Positions 17,382 to 25,139 of a stretch of DNA of 64,000 nt are shown here, in pieces (position 1 is the first letter of the stretch; each line of letters opens with the position of its first letter). The position numbers and the translations under genes were made by a program. The stretch lies in contig NZ_CP150900.1 of the NCBI RefSeq assembly GCF_038050405.1, positions 1-64,000 on the forward strand. The letters are read 5' to 3'. Source of the DNA: Paraburkholderia sp. IMGN_8 (GTDB lineage: Bacteria > Pseudomonadota > Gammaproteobacteria > Burkholderiales > Burkholderiaceae). A model generated the notes under the pieces. It searched no databases. It saw nothing but the letters and a program-made list of their open reading frames with translations, and was not told the origin of the DNA.

Positions 17382-18596
17382 ATGAAAAAAAACCCACTCG
17401 CGCGGCTCGCCACACTTTGTTTCGCGGTCGCCGCCGGCGCCGCTTTGACGATGAGCAGCGCGCAGGCCGCTGACGATGCCGTGAAGATCGGGTTCGTCAC
17501 CGACATGTCGGGTCTGTATGCGGATATCGACGGGCAGGGCGGTCTCGAAGCGATCCGCATGGCGGTCGCGGACTTTGGCGGCAAGGTCAACGGCAAGCCG
17601 ATTAACGTGGCCTACGCGGATCATCAGAACAAGGCGGATATCGCGGCATCGCGCGCGCGTGAATGGTTCGACCGCGACGGCGTCGATCTGCTGATCGGCG
17701 GCACGAACTCGGCAACCGCGCTGTCGATGAACACGGTGGCCAATGAAAAACACAAGGTGTACATCAGCATCGGCGCGGGTGCCGACACGCTGACCAATGA
17801 GCAATGCACGCCGTACACGATCCACTATGCCTACGACACGACGGCGCTCGCCAAGGGCACGGGCTCGGCGGTGACGAAGCAGGGCGGCAAGACGTGGTAC
17901 TTCCTGACGGCTGACTACGCGTTCGGCAAGGCGCTCGAAAAGAATACCGCCGACGTGGTGAAAGCGAGCGGCGGCCAGGTGCTGGGCGAGGTGCGCCATC
18001 CGCTGTCGGCGTCGGACTTCTCGTCGTTCCTGCTGCAGGCGCAAGCATCGAAGGCGCAGATTCTGGGCCTCGCTAACGCAGGCGGCGACACGATCAACTC
18101 GATCAAGGCCGCCAAGGAATTCGGCATCACGAAGTCGATGAAGCTCGCTGCTTTGCTGGTGTTCATCAACGATATCCACAGCCTGGGTCTGGAAACGACG
18201 CAAGGCCTGGTGCTGACGGACAGCTGGTACTGGAACAAGGACGCCACTACGCGCAAGTGGGCGCAGCGCTACTTCGACAAGATGAGGAAGATGCCGTCGA
18301 GCCTGCAGGCCGCCGACTACTCCGCAACCATGACTTACCTGAAGGCGGTGCAGGCGGTCGGCTCGACCGACTCGGACAAGGTGATGGCGCAGCTGAAGAA
18401 GACCAAGGTCGACGACTTCTTCGCGAAGGGCTACATCCGTCAGGACGGCAGCATGATCCACGACATGTACCTGATGCAGGTGAAGACGCCGGCGGAATCC
18501 AAAGAGCCGTGGGACTACTACAAGATCACCGCGACGATCCCTGGCGAGCAGGCGTTCACGACCAAGGCGGAAACGCGCTGCGCGCTGTGGAAGTAA
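17382..18596 (+). CDS. Periplasmic binding protein of LIV-type ABC transporter, cluster 1
   Basis: 404 residues. A signal peptide is clear: a basic 'MKKNPLAR' start, a hydrophobic core and cleavage after 'SSAQA'. The mature protein begins 'DDAVKIGFVTDMSGLYADID', a typical type I periplasmic-binding fold (Peripla_BP_6). It belongs to a different subfamily from the two paralogues at 21137 and 22714 and the one at 55194, so it probably binds a different ligand. GGAGACAGG upstream supports the start. It sits between the ATPase and permease genes. Confidence 0.92.
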   Translation: MKKNPLARLATLCFAVAAGAALTMSSAQAADDAVKIGFVTDMSGLYADIDGQGGLEAIRMAVADFGGKVNGKPINVAYADHQNKADIAASRAREWFDRDGVDLLIGGTNSATALSMNTVANEKHKVYISIGAGADTLTNEQCTPYTIHYAYDTTALAKGTGSAVTKQGGKTWYFLTADYAFGKALEKNTADVVKASGGQVLGEVRHPLSASDFSSFLLQAQASKAQILGLANAGGDTINSIKAAKEFGITKSMKLAALLVFINDIHSLGLETTQGLVLTDSWYWNKDATTRKWAQRYFDKMRKMPSSLQAADYSATMTYLKAVQAVGSTDSDKVMAQLKKTKVDDFFAKGYIRQDGSMIHDMYLMQVKTPAESKEPWDYYKITATIPGEQAFTTKAETRCALWK

Positions 18597-18783
18597 GCGC
18601 GGACTGAAGGCTGTCTGCCTGCCTGCGTGTGGCATGGCATTGCGTTGCATGCCGTTGCGCAGGCAGGGCGGGCAGGCGGCAAACCGTTTCACATGCCGCG
18701 CGCGACCGGCGAAATTGCCGCCGATCGCGCGCCGGCCGGATCGTGCGTAACCGATCTCACCTTGGCGATGGGTTAAGGCTTCA

Positions 18784-19668
18784 ATGGAAATCTTTGGCAT
18801 TCCGCTACCGGCGATGCTGAGCCAGCTGCTGCTGGGGCTCGTGAACGGCTCGTTCTATGCGATTCTGAGTCTCGGCCTTGCGGTGATCTTCGGCTTGCTC
18901 AACGTGATCAACTTCGCGCACGGCGCGTTGTTCATGCTCGGCGCGATGCTCGCGTGGATGGGCTTCTCGTATTTCGGCCTGCCGTACTGGGTGATGCTGG
19001 TGCTCGCGCCGCTGATCGTCGGCGTGTTCGGCATGGCGATCGAGCGCTCGATGCTGCGCTGGCTGTATAAGCTTGATCATCTGTATGGCCTGCTGCTCAC
19101 ATTCGGACTGACGCTCGTCGTGGAAGGCGTATTCCGCTCGATCTACGGTTCTTCCGGCCAGCCGTACGACGTACCGTCGGCGCTCTCCGGCGCGACCAAT
19201 CTCGGCTTCATGTTCCTGCCGAACTATCGCGCGTGGGTCGTGGTGGCCTCACTGGTGGTCTGCTTCGCGACGTGGTTCGTGATCGAGAAGACGCGTCTTG
19301 GCGCCTATCTGCGCGCGGGCACCGAAAACCCGAAACTGGTCGAGGCGTTCGGCATCAACGTGCCGCTGATGATCACGCTCACCTACGGCTTCGGCGTCGC
19401 GCTTGCGGCATTTGCCGGCGTCCTCGCGGCACCCGTGATTCAGGTCTCGCCGCTGATGGGCCAGCCGATGATCATTACGGTGTTCGCAGTGGTCGTGATC
19501 GGCGGGATGGGTTCGATCATGGGCTCGATTCTCACCGGTCTGTTGCTCGGCGTGATCGAAGGGCTGACGCGCGTGTTTTACCCGGAAGCGTCGGCGACCG
19601 TCGTCTTCGTGATCATGGCGCTCGTGTTGCTGGTGCGCCCGGCGGGTCTCTTCGGCAAGGAAAAATGA
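18784..19668 (+). CDS. livH: LIV-type ABC permease (LivH class), cluster 1
   Basis: 294 residues, about eight hydrophobic segments. 'LLLGLVNGSFYAILSLGLAV' opens the protein, 'LLNVINFAHGALFMLGA' is the hallmark of the LivH family, and 'VVVIGGMGSIMGSILTGLLL' is the conserved segment near the C-terminus. It forms the inner-membrane channel with LivM, whose start codon overlaps its stop. The 187-base gap upstream holds no gene that I can see. Confidence 0.94.
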   Translation: MEIFGIPLPAMLSQLLLGLVNGSFYAILSLGLAVIFGLLNVINFAHGALFMLGAMLAWMGFSYFGLPYWVMLVLAPLIVGVFGMAIERSMLRWLYKLDHLYGLLLTFGLTLVVEGVFRSIYGSSGQPYDVPSALSGATNLGFMFLPNYRAWVVVASLVVCFATWFVIEKTRLGAYLRAGTENPKLVEAFGINVPLMITLTYGFGVALAAFAGVLAAPVIQVSPLMGQPMIITVFAVVVIGGMGSIMGSILTGLLLGVIEGLTRVFYPEASATVVFVIMALVLLVRPAGLFGKEK

Positions 19669-20639
19669 TGCAGAGAAAAGCGCTCTACGGTCTGCTGCTG
19701 ATCGTGCTCCTCGCGGTGCCCGTGCTCGGCATCTATCCGTTGTTCGTGATGAAGGTGCTGTGCTTTGCGCTGTTCGCGGCGGCTTTCAATCTGTTGATCG
19801 GCTACACCGGCTTGCTGTCGTTCGGCCACGCGATGTTTCTCGCCTCGGCGGGCTATATCACCGGCTATGCGATGCAGACGCTCGGCTTCTCGCCTGAGCT
19901 CGGCGTACTGGCCGGTACCGCGTCGGCGACCTTGCTTGGATTGATCGTTGGCTTTTTCGCGATCCGCCGGCAGGGCATCTACTTCGCGATGGTGACGCTG
20001 GCGCTCGCGCAGATGGTCTACTTCGTGTTCCTGCAAGCGCCGTTCACGCACGGCGAGGACGGTCTGCAGGGCGTGCCGCGCGGCAAAGTGTTTGGCTTGC
20101 TGAATCTGTCGTCCGACGTGACGCTGTACTTTGTCGTGCTCGCCGTCATGGTGCTGGCGTTCCTGCTGATCGTGCGGATCGTGCATTCGCCGTTCGGTCA
20201 GGTGCTGGTGGCGATCAAGGAGAACGAGCCGCGCGCGGTGTCGCTCGGCTACGATACGGATCGCTTCAAGCTGCTGGCGTTCATTCTGTCGGCGGGCATT
20301 GCCGGGTTGGCAGGTTCGCTCAAGGTGCTGGTGCAGGGCTTCGAGACCCTGAGCGACGCGTACTGGACCATGTCCGGGCTGGTGATCCTGATGACGCTGG
20401 TTGGCGGCATGGGTACGTTGTTCGGGCCGCTGCTCGGCGCGGCGTTGATCGTCGCGCTCGAGGACCGGTTGGGCGATATCGGCGCCGCGCTGGCGTCGTC
20501 TACGGGCGTCGAGTGGTTCCGGTCGTTGGGCGAGTCGGTGACCATTGTGACCGGCGTGATTTTCATCGCATGCGTGCTGGCGTTCCGGCGCGGCATTGTC
20601 GGAGAGATCATCGCGCGGGTGCGGCCATTGCGGGCGTGA
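19665..20639 (+). CDS. livM: LIV-type ABC permease (LivM class), cluster 1
   Basis: 324 residues. The ATG at 19665 overlaps the livH stop (ATGATG; the second Met is also possible). LivM hallmarks are 'NLLIGYTGLLSFGHAMFLAS', 'ENEPRAVSLGYDTDRFKLLA' and 'VILMTLVGGMGTLFGPLLGA'. It pairs with LivH to form the membrane channel. It is the last gene of cluster 1. Confidence 0.94.
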   Translation: MMQRKALYGLLLIVLLAVPVLGIYPLFVMKVLCFALFAAAFNLLIGYTGLLSFGHAMFLASAGYITGYAMQTLGFSPELGVLAGTASATLLGLIVGFFAIRRQGIYFAMVTLALAQMVYFVFLQAPFTHGEDGLQGVPRGKVFGLLNLSSDVTLYFVVLAVMVLAFLLIVRIVHSPFGQVLVAIKENEPRAVSLGYDTDRFKLLAFILSAGIAGLAGSLKVLVQGFETLSDAYWTMSGLVILMTLVGGMGTLFGPLLGAALIVALEDRLGDIGAALASSTGVEWFRSLGESVTIVTGVIFIACVLAFRRGIVGEIIARVRPLRA

Positions 20640-20887
20640 AACCAGGCAGAATTCGAAATTGATTCGGGATCCGATATAAATCGGATAAGGTTGCGGTCGG
20701 CGCTGGCGGATGTCGATGCAACCGATTGGCGCGAAGCGCGCCCCAATTCAGTGCCGCGGTGCACCACTAGGGTAATTGCTAGTTGTAGAGGGCCAGGTGC
20801 TCGTTTAACCTTCATGCAGTTCTGATGCACCACGAATTTTGCAGGTGGAGAACGAGGAGACAATGAGGCACTCAGTGCCCAGACGAA
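20640..20887 (+). other. Structured intergenic region before a strong terminator; possible leader or sRNA
   Basis: About 250 bases with several small hairpins: ATCCGAT/ATCGGAT near 20680, TTGGCGCG/CGCGCC near 20727, and GTGC palindromes near 20750. Near 20860 a good ribosome-binding site (GAGGAG) precedes an ATG at 20862, but the frame closes after 24 codons within and past the terminator. It could be a long 3' UTR of livM, a small RNA, or the remnant of a lost gene. Confidence 0.3.
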
Positions 20888-20925
20888 AGCGCTGTCGGAT
20901 TGATATCCGACAGCGCTTTTTATTT
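20888..20925 (+). terminator. Strong Rho-independent terminator
   Basis: A perfect 14-bp stem, AAGCGCTGTCGGAT against ATCCGACAGCGCTT, has a 4-base loop and is followed by TTTTATTTT. It lies about 250 bases after livM, so it ends a long 3' UTR or a separate short transcript. Confidence 0.9.
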
Positions 20926-21079
20926 TGGTTTTCATAAAGCGCTATTCAATTCTTCAGCTAATTCGGCGCCCCTTTTTATTCGCCGGACGACTCCCAATTT
21001 CACATGCCGATACCCCGCAAAACGCTTGCAGCGCGCGGGTCTGGTCCGCTAAACTCGCTATTCACCGACCGCTGGGTCG

Positions 21080-21105
21080 GGATTTAAATCCGTGGATTTA
21101 AATTC
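21080..21105. promoter_or_regulatory. Tandem ATTTAAAT palindromic sites upstream of a binding-protein gene
   Basis: GGATTTAAATCC (perfect 12-base palindrome) and GGATTTAAATTC occur 14 bases apart, about 35 bases before the start codon. The AT-rich spacing inside a GC-rich genome suggests an operator or promoter element; no regulator can be named. Confidence 0.4.
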
Positions 21106-21136
21106 AAATGAATAACGGGGTAGATAGAGGAGCGGG

Positions 21137-22303
21137 ATGAAGTCGGCATTGCGTTGGATGAGCGCGGCATTGGTCGCCACCGGAGTGTCCGCAGCATGGA
21201 GCGGCTATGTGTTCGCGGACGTGAAAATCGGCGTCACCGTGTCGGCAACGGGCCCGGCCGCGTCGCTCGGCATTCCGGAAAAGAACACGATTGCGTTGTT
21301 GCCTAAAGAAGTGGCGGGCCAGAAAATCGACTACATCGTACTCGACGACGCCACCGATTCGACCCAGGCGGTCAAGAACACGCGCAAGCTCACCAGCGAA
21401 GATCATGTGGATGCGCTGATCGGCTCGACCGTCGTGCCGAACTCGCTCGCCATGATCGACGTTGCGGCGGAAAACGCCACGCCGATGATCTCGATGGCTG
21501 CAGCCGCAACCATCGTCGAACCGATGGAAGCGAAGCGCGCCTGGGCCTTCAAGACGCCGCAAAACGACATTCTGATGGCCACCGCAATCGCGCAGCACAT
21601 GGCGAATCACGGCGTGAAGACAGTCGCATTCATCGGTTTTGCCGATGCCTACGGCGAAAGCTGGTTCAAGGAATTTGGCAAGGCCGCCGATCTCGCCAGG
21701 ATCAAGATCGTCGCGAACGAACGTTTCGCGCGCAACGACGCGTCAGTGACCGGCCAGGTTCTGAAGATCATGTCGCAGAATCCGGATGCGGTGCTGATCG
21801 CCGGCGCGGGCACGCCGGCCGCGCTGCCGCAAAAAACGCTCAAGGAGCGCGGTTACAAGGGCAAGTATTATCAGACGCACGGCGTCGCCAATAACGACTT
21901 CCTGCGTGTGTGCGGCAAGGATTGCGAAGGCACCTATTTGCCGGCCGGCCCGTTACTGGTTGCCGACCAGTTGCCTGATTCGAATCCGGTGAAGAAGACC
22001 GCGCTTGCCTACAAGCACGCATACGAAGCCGCGTACGGGGCCGGCCCGGTCTCGACTTTCGGCGGTCACGCGTGGGATGCAGGCTTGCTGCTGCAGCGCG
22101 CGATTCCGCTGGCGTTGAAGAAGGGGCAGCCCGGTACGCCAGCCTTCCGCGAAGCGCTGCGTGCAGCGCTTGAAAGCACCCAGGACATGTCCGCTGCGCA
22201 CGGCATCTTCAACATGAGCGCGAACGACCACGCTGGCCTCGACCAGCGGGCGCGCGTGATGGTGGAGATTGTCGGCGGCAAGTGGAAGCTGTCCGGCGAC
22301 TGA
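21137..22303 (+). CDS. Periplasmic binding protein, LIV-type, paralogue A
   Basis: 388 residues. A signal peptide with cleavage near 'YVFA' is followed by 'DVKIGVTVSATGPAASLGIP'. It is clearly paralogous to the protein at 22714: long identical stretches such as 'KTLKERGYKGK' and 'FLRVCGKDC' run along the whole length. The two-Cys motif 'VCGKDC' could form a disulphide. It has its own upstream region and its own terminator, so it is expressed separately from the permease genes and may supply the cluster 2 transporter with a second ligand specificity (inference). Confidence 0.92.
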   Translation: MKSALRWMSAALVATGVSAAWSGYVFADVKIGVTVSATGPAASLGIPEKNTIALLPKEVAGQKIDYIVLDDATDSTQAVKNTRKLTSEDHVDALIGSTVVPNSLAMIDVAAENATPMISMAAAATIVEPMEAKRAWAFKTPQNDILMATAIAQHMANHGVKTVAFIGFADAYGESWFKEFGKAADLARIKIVANERFARNDASVTGQVLKIMSQNPDAVLIAGAGTPAALPQKTLKERGYKGKYYQTHGVANNDFLRVCGKDCEGTYLPAGPLLVADQLPDSNPVKKTALAYKHAYEAAYGAGPVSTFGGHAWDAGLLLQRAIPLALKKGQPGTPAFREALRAALESTQDMSAAHGIFNMSANDHAGLDQRARVMVEIVGGKWKLSGD

Positions 22304-22335
22304 GCGAAGGCGAAACGATACGGAACCCAACCTGA

Positions 22336-22366
22336 AAGACGCGTGCAGTTGACGCGTCTTTTTTAT
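22336..22366 (+). terminator. Terminator after paralogue A
   Basis: A 9-bp stem AAGACGCGT/ACGCGTCTT with a 7-base loop is followed by TTTTTTATT, 33 bases after the stop codon. Confidence 0.88.
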
Positions 22367-22501
22367 TGTCCGTGCGCGCCATTGCGGTGTGGGGCGCGCG
22401 GCGCGATTAACGATGGATGAGCGGTGGAAGCGGTCAGCTTCAGGACAAACCCGCATTCGGGAGAGAGTCTATTGACCGTGGATGATGCAGAACGCAATAC
22501 T

Positions 22502-22515
22502 ACTAACATGTTAGT
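22502..22515. promoter_or_regulatory. Perfect 14-base palindrome upstream of paralogue B
   Basis: ACTAACATGTTAGT lies about 200 bases before the next start codon in a 350-base gap that also contains a CA/CG dinucleotide run (about 22528-22543). It looks like a dimeric regulator site; no regulator is assigned. Confidence 0.35.
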
Positions 22516-22713
22516 GTTTTGTGGGTGCACACACACGCACGCACAAAATCGCAGTAGTGGTACGCAGCAGGGGAGTGGCACCAAAGCGGCGAGGGTATTC
22601 GCGCTGAGCAGGGAAAACCATGCTTGGCATGCCTGAACCCTATAACTAGATTCAGACACCCGGTTCGTGAGCCGGATTACAGCTACGCGCTTCAAAGCGT
22701 TTGGAGACTTGCA

Positions 22714-23874
22714 ATGAAAAAGACAAAGCAATGGGTGCGCACCGGCATCGCAATGGCGCTGATGTGCGGCGCGGGCACAGCCTTCGCGCAGGTGAAAATC
22801 GGTGTCACGCTGTCCACCACGGGGCCGGCCGCATCGCTCGGGATTCCTGAGAAGAATACGATCGCGCTGCTGCCGAAGGAGATCGGCGGCAAGACCGTGC
22901 AATACATCGTGCTAGACGATGCATCCGACACCGGCAAGGCTGTGCAGAACACCCGCAAGCTGATCGACGAAGACCACGTCGACGCAATCATTGGTTCGAC
23001 GGTCACGCCGAACTCGCTGGCGATGCTCGATCCTGTCTCCGAAGGCAAGACGCCTGTGATCTCGCTGGCGGCCTCCGCGGCGATCATCTCGCCGATGGAT
23101 GCAAAGCGTAGCTGGGCCTTCAAGACGCCGCAGAACGACGATCTGATGGCCGACGCGATCGCCGACTACATGGAAAAGCACGGTATCAAGACGGTCGGCT
23201 TCATCGGCTTTGCCGACGCCTATGGCGACAACTGGAGCAAGGTGTTCGGCGCGGCGGCCGCCGCGCATCACCTGAATATCGTGTCGAGCGAGCGCTACAA
23301 CCGCACCGATGCATCGGTGACGGGCCAGATACTGAAGACGATGGGTGCGAATCCGGATGCGGTGCTGATCGCCGGCTCGGGCACGCCGGCGGCGCTGCCG
23401 GCCAAGACGCTCAAGGAGCGTGGCTACAAGGGCAAGGTCTACCAGACTCACGGCGTTGCCAACAACGACTTCCTGCGCGTGTGCGGCAAGGATTGCGATG
23501 GCGAGCTGCTGCCGGCCGGCCCGATTCTTGTGGCGGATCAGTTGCCGGAATCGAATCCCGTGAAGAAGTCGTCGGAAGCGTACAAGAACGCCTATGAGAA
23601 GGCGTACGGTGCGGGCTCGGTGGCGACCTTCGGCGGCCATGCATGGGATGCCGGCCAGTTGCTGCAACGGGCGATTCCCGAAGCGCTGAAGACCGCGCAA
23701 CCGGGCACGGAAGCGTTCCGCGTCGCACTGCGTGCGGCACTTGAGAACGTCAAGGAGCTGCCGCTCGCGCACGGCATCATGAACACCACGACGACCGACC
23801 ACAACGGCCTCGACAAGCGTGCACGTGTGATCGTGCAGGTCGTCGACGGCAAGTGGAAGCTGCAGAACGACTAA
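22714..23874 (+). CDS. Periplasmic binding protein, LIV-type, paralogue B (cluster 2)
   Basis: 386 residues from the ATG at 22714 ('MKKTKQWVRTGIAMALMCGA'), a normal signal peptide cleaved after 'TAFA'; the frame is open further upstream but without a signal sequence. Mature start is 'QVKIGVTLSTTGPAASLG'. It is a close paralogue of the protein at 21137. It leads cluster 2 (permease, permease-ATPase fusion, ATPase), with a strong hairpin terminator between it and the permease gene that would make the binding protein more abundant than the membrane parts. Confidence 0.93.
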   Translation: MKKTKQWVRTGIAMALMCGAGTAFAQVKIGVTLSTTGPAASLGIPEKNTIALLPKEIGGKTVQYIVLDDASDTGKAVQNTRKLIDEDHVDAIIGSTVTPNSLAMLDPVSEGKTPVISLAASAAIISPMDAKRSWAFKTPQNDDLMADAIADYMEKHGIKTVGFIGFADAYGDNWSKVFGAAAAAHHLNIVSSERYNRTDASVTGQILKTMGANPDAVLIAGSGTPAALPAKTLKERGYKGKVYQTHGVANNDFLRVCGKDCDGELLPAGPILVADQLPESNPVKKSSEAYKNAYEKAYGAGSVATFGGHAWDAGQLLQRAIPEALKTAQPGTEAFRVALRAALENVKELPLAHGIMNTTTTDHNGLDKRARVIVQVVDGKWKLQND

Positions 23875-23953
23875 AACCAAAAACGGTACGCGCCTCTCGC
23901 ACAACGTGTGGCTGCCGACGCCGCATTGCCATTCTGTTCGATGACAATGGCAA

Positions 23954-23992
23954 CGACCGCCGCGCCGTGTTCCGGCGCGGCGGTCGCTTTTT
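23954..23992 (+). terminator. Strong hairpin between binding protein and permease genes, cluster 2
   Basis: A 14-bp GC-rich stem (CGACCGCCGCGCCG paired with its complement at 23973-23986) is followed by CTTTTTC. It lies 80 bases after the binding-protein stop and is probably a partial terminator or mRNA stabiliser setting expression ratio. Confidence 0.75.
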
Positions 23993-24079
23993 CAGGCATT
24001 GCAGGTCGATGGCCGGCCGCAGGTTTTGCCGCCACGACGCTTTCCCGGTTTCGATTTCGACGCTTCAGGACGAGGAAGT

Positions 24080-25135
24080 ATGGATCTATCAATTGCGGCG
24101 ATCCTCGCGCAGGACGGCATCACCACCGGCGCGATCTACGCGCTGCTCGCGCTTGCGCTGGTGCTGGTGTTCTCCGTGACGCGGGTGATTTTTATCCCGC
24201 AGGGGGAGTTTGTTTCGTACGGCGCGCTGACGCTAGCTGCACTGCAGACGCAAAAATTTCCGGCGACGTGCTGGTTGCTGATGGCGATGGGCGCCGCCTG
24301 TTTCGTCGTCGAGGCGGCGGGGCTGGTGCGGCATCCCGAACGGCGCCGGCATGCCGCGCGCACGCTGGTGATGCTGGTCAGCAAGTATCTGCTGTTCCCG
24401 ATCGCCGTGTATGGTCTCACGCGCGGTGTTTTCCTGCAGCCGCTGCCGATGCTCGCACAGATCGCGCTGACGTTGCTGATCGTGATTCCGATGGGACCGT
24501 TCGTGTACCGGCTCGCGTATGAGCCGATCGCGGAGGCGACCACGCTGCTGCTGCTGATCGTCGCGGTGGCGGTGCACTTCGCGATGGTCGGCCTGGGGCT
24601 CGTGATGTTCGGCGCGGAAGGCTCGCGTACCACCGCTTTCTCCGATGCGACCTTCAATCTCGGGAGTCTGTCGATTTCCGGGCAGAGCTTGTGGGTGGTC
24701 GGCACGGCAGTCGTGCTGATCGGCGCGCTGTATCTGTATTTCGACCGCTCGATCTCGGGTAAGGCTTTGCGCGCGACGTCGGTGAATCGCCTCGGCGCGC
24801 GGCTGGTCGGCATCGGCACGACGCAAGCGGGGCGCCTCGCGTTCACGCTGGCTGCGGGGCTCGGTGCGCTGTGCGGCATTCTCGTCGCACCCTTGACGAC
24901 CATCTACTACGACTCGGGCTTCCTGATCGGTTTGAAGGGCTTCGTGGGCGCCATTATCGGCGGCCTGGTCAGCTATCCGCTAGCGGCCGCGGGCTCCATT
25001 CTGGTCGGCCTGCTGGAGTCGTATTCGTCGTTCTGGGCGAGCGCTTATAAGGAAGTGATCGTGTTCACGCTGATCATCCCAGTGCTGCTGTGGCGAAGTC
25101 TTGCCAGCCCGCACGCCGAAGAGGACGAGGAGTGA
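24080..25135 (+). CDS. livH: LIV-type ABC permease (LivH class) with internal insertion, cluster 2
   Basis: 351 residues from the ATG at 24080 (GAGGAAGT just before). The start 'ITTGAIYALLALALVLVFSV' and 'RVIFIPQGEFVSYGALTLAA' are LivH-like, although the usual NFAHG motif is FIPQGEF. Compared with the 294-residue LivH of cluster 1 it carries an insertion of roughly 60 residues after the second membrane segment (about residues 65-125), containing a basic stretch 'RHPERRRHAAR' and extra hydrophobic segments. It is followed four bases later by the fused permease-ATPase gene, so translation is probably coupled. Confidence 0.9.
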   Translation: MDLSIAAILAQDGITTGAIYALLALALVLVFSVTRVIFIPQGEFVSYGALTLAALQTQKFPATCWLLMAMGAACFVVEAAGLVRHPERRRHAARTLVMLVSKYLLFPIAVYGLTRGVFLQPLPMLAQIALTLLIVIPMGPFVYRLAYEPIAEATTLLLLIVAVAVHFAMVGLGLVMFGAEGSRTTAFSDATFNLGSLSISGQSLWVVGTAVVLIGALYLYFDRSISGKALRATSVNRLGARLVGIGTTQAGRLAFTLAAGLGALCGILVAPLTTIYYDSGFLIGLKGFVGAIIGGLVSYPLAAAGSILVGLLESYSSFWASAYKEVIVFTLIIPVLLWRSLASPHAEEDEE

Positions 25136-25139
25136 CACG

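Noticed and set aside
22528..22543. Short CA/CG dinucleotide run
   Set aside because: Too short for a phase-variation repeat; probably chance.
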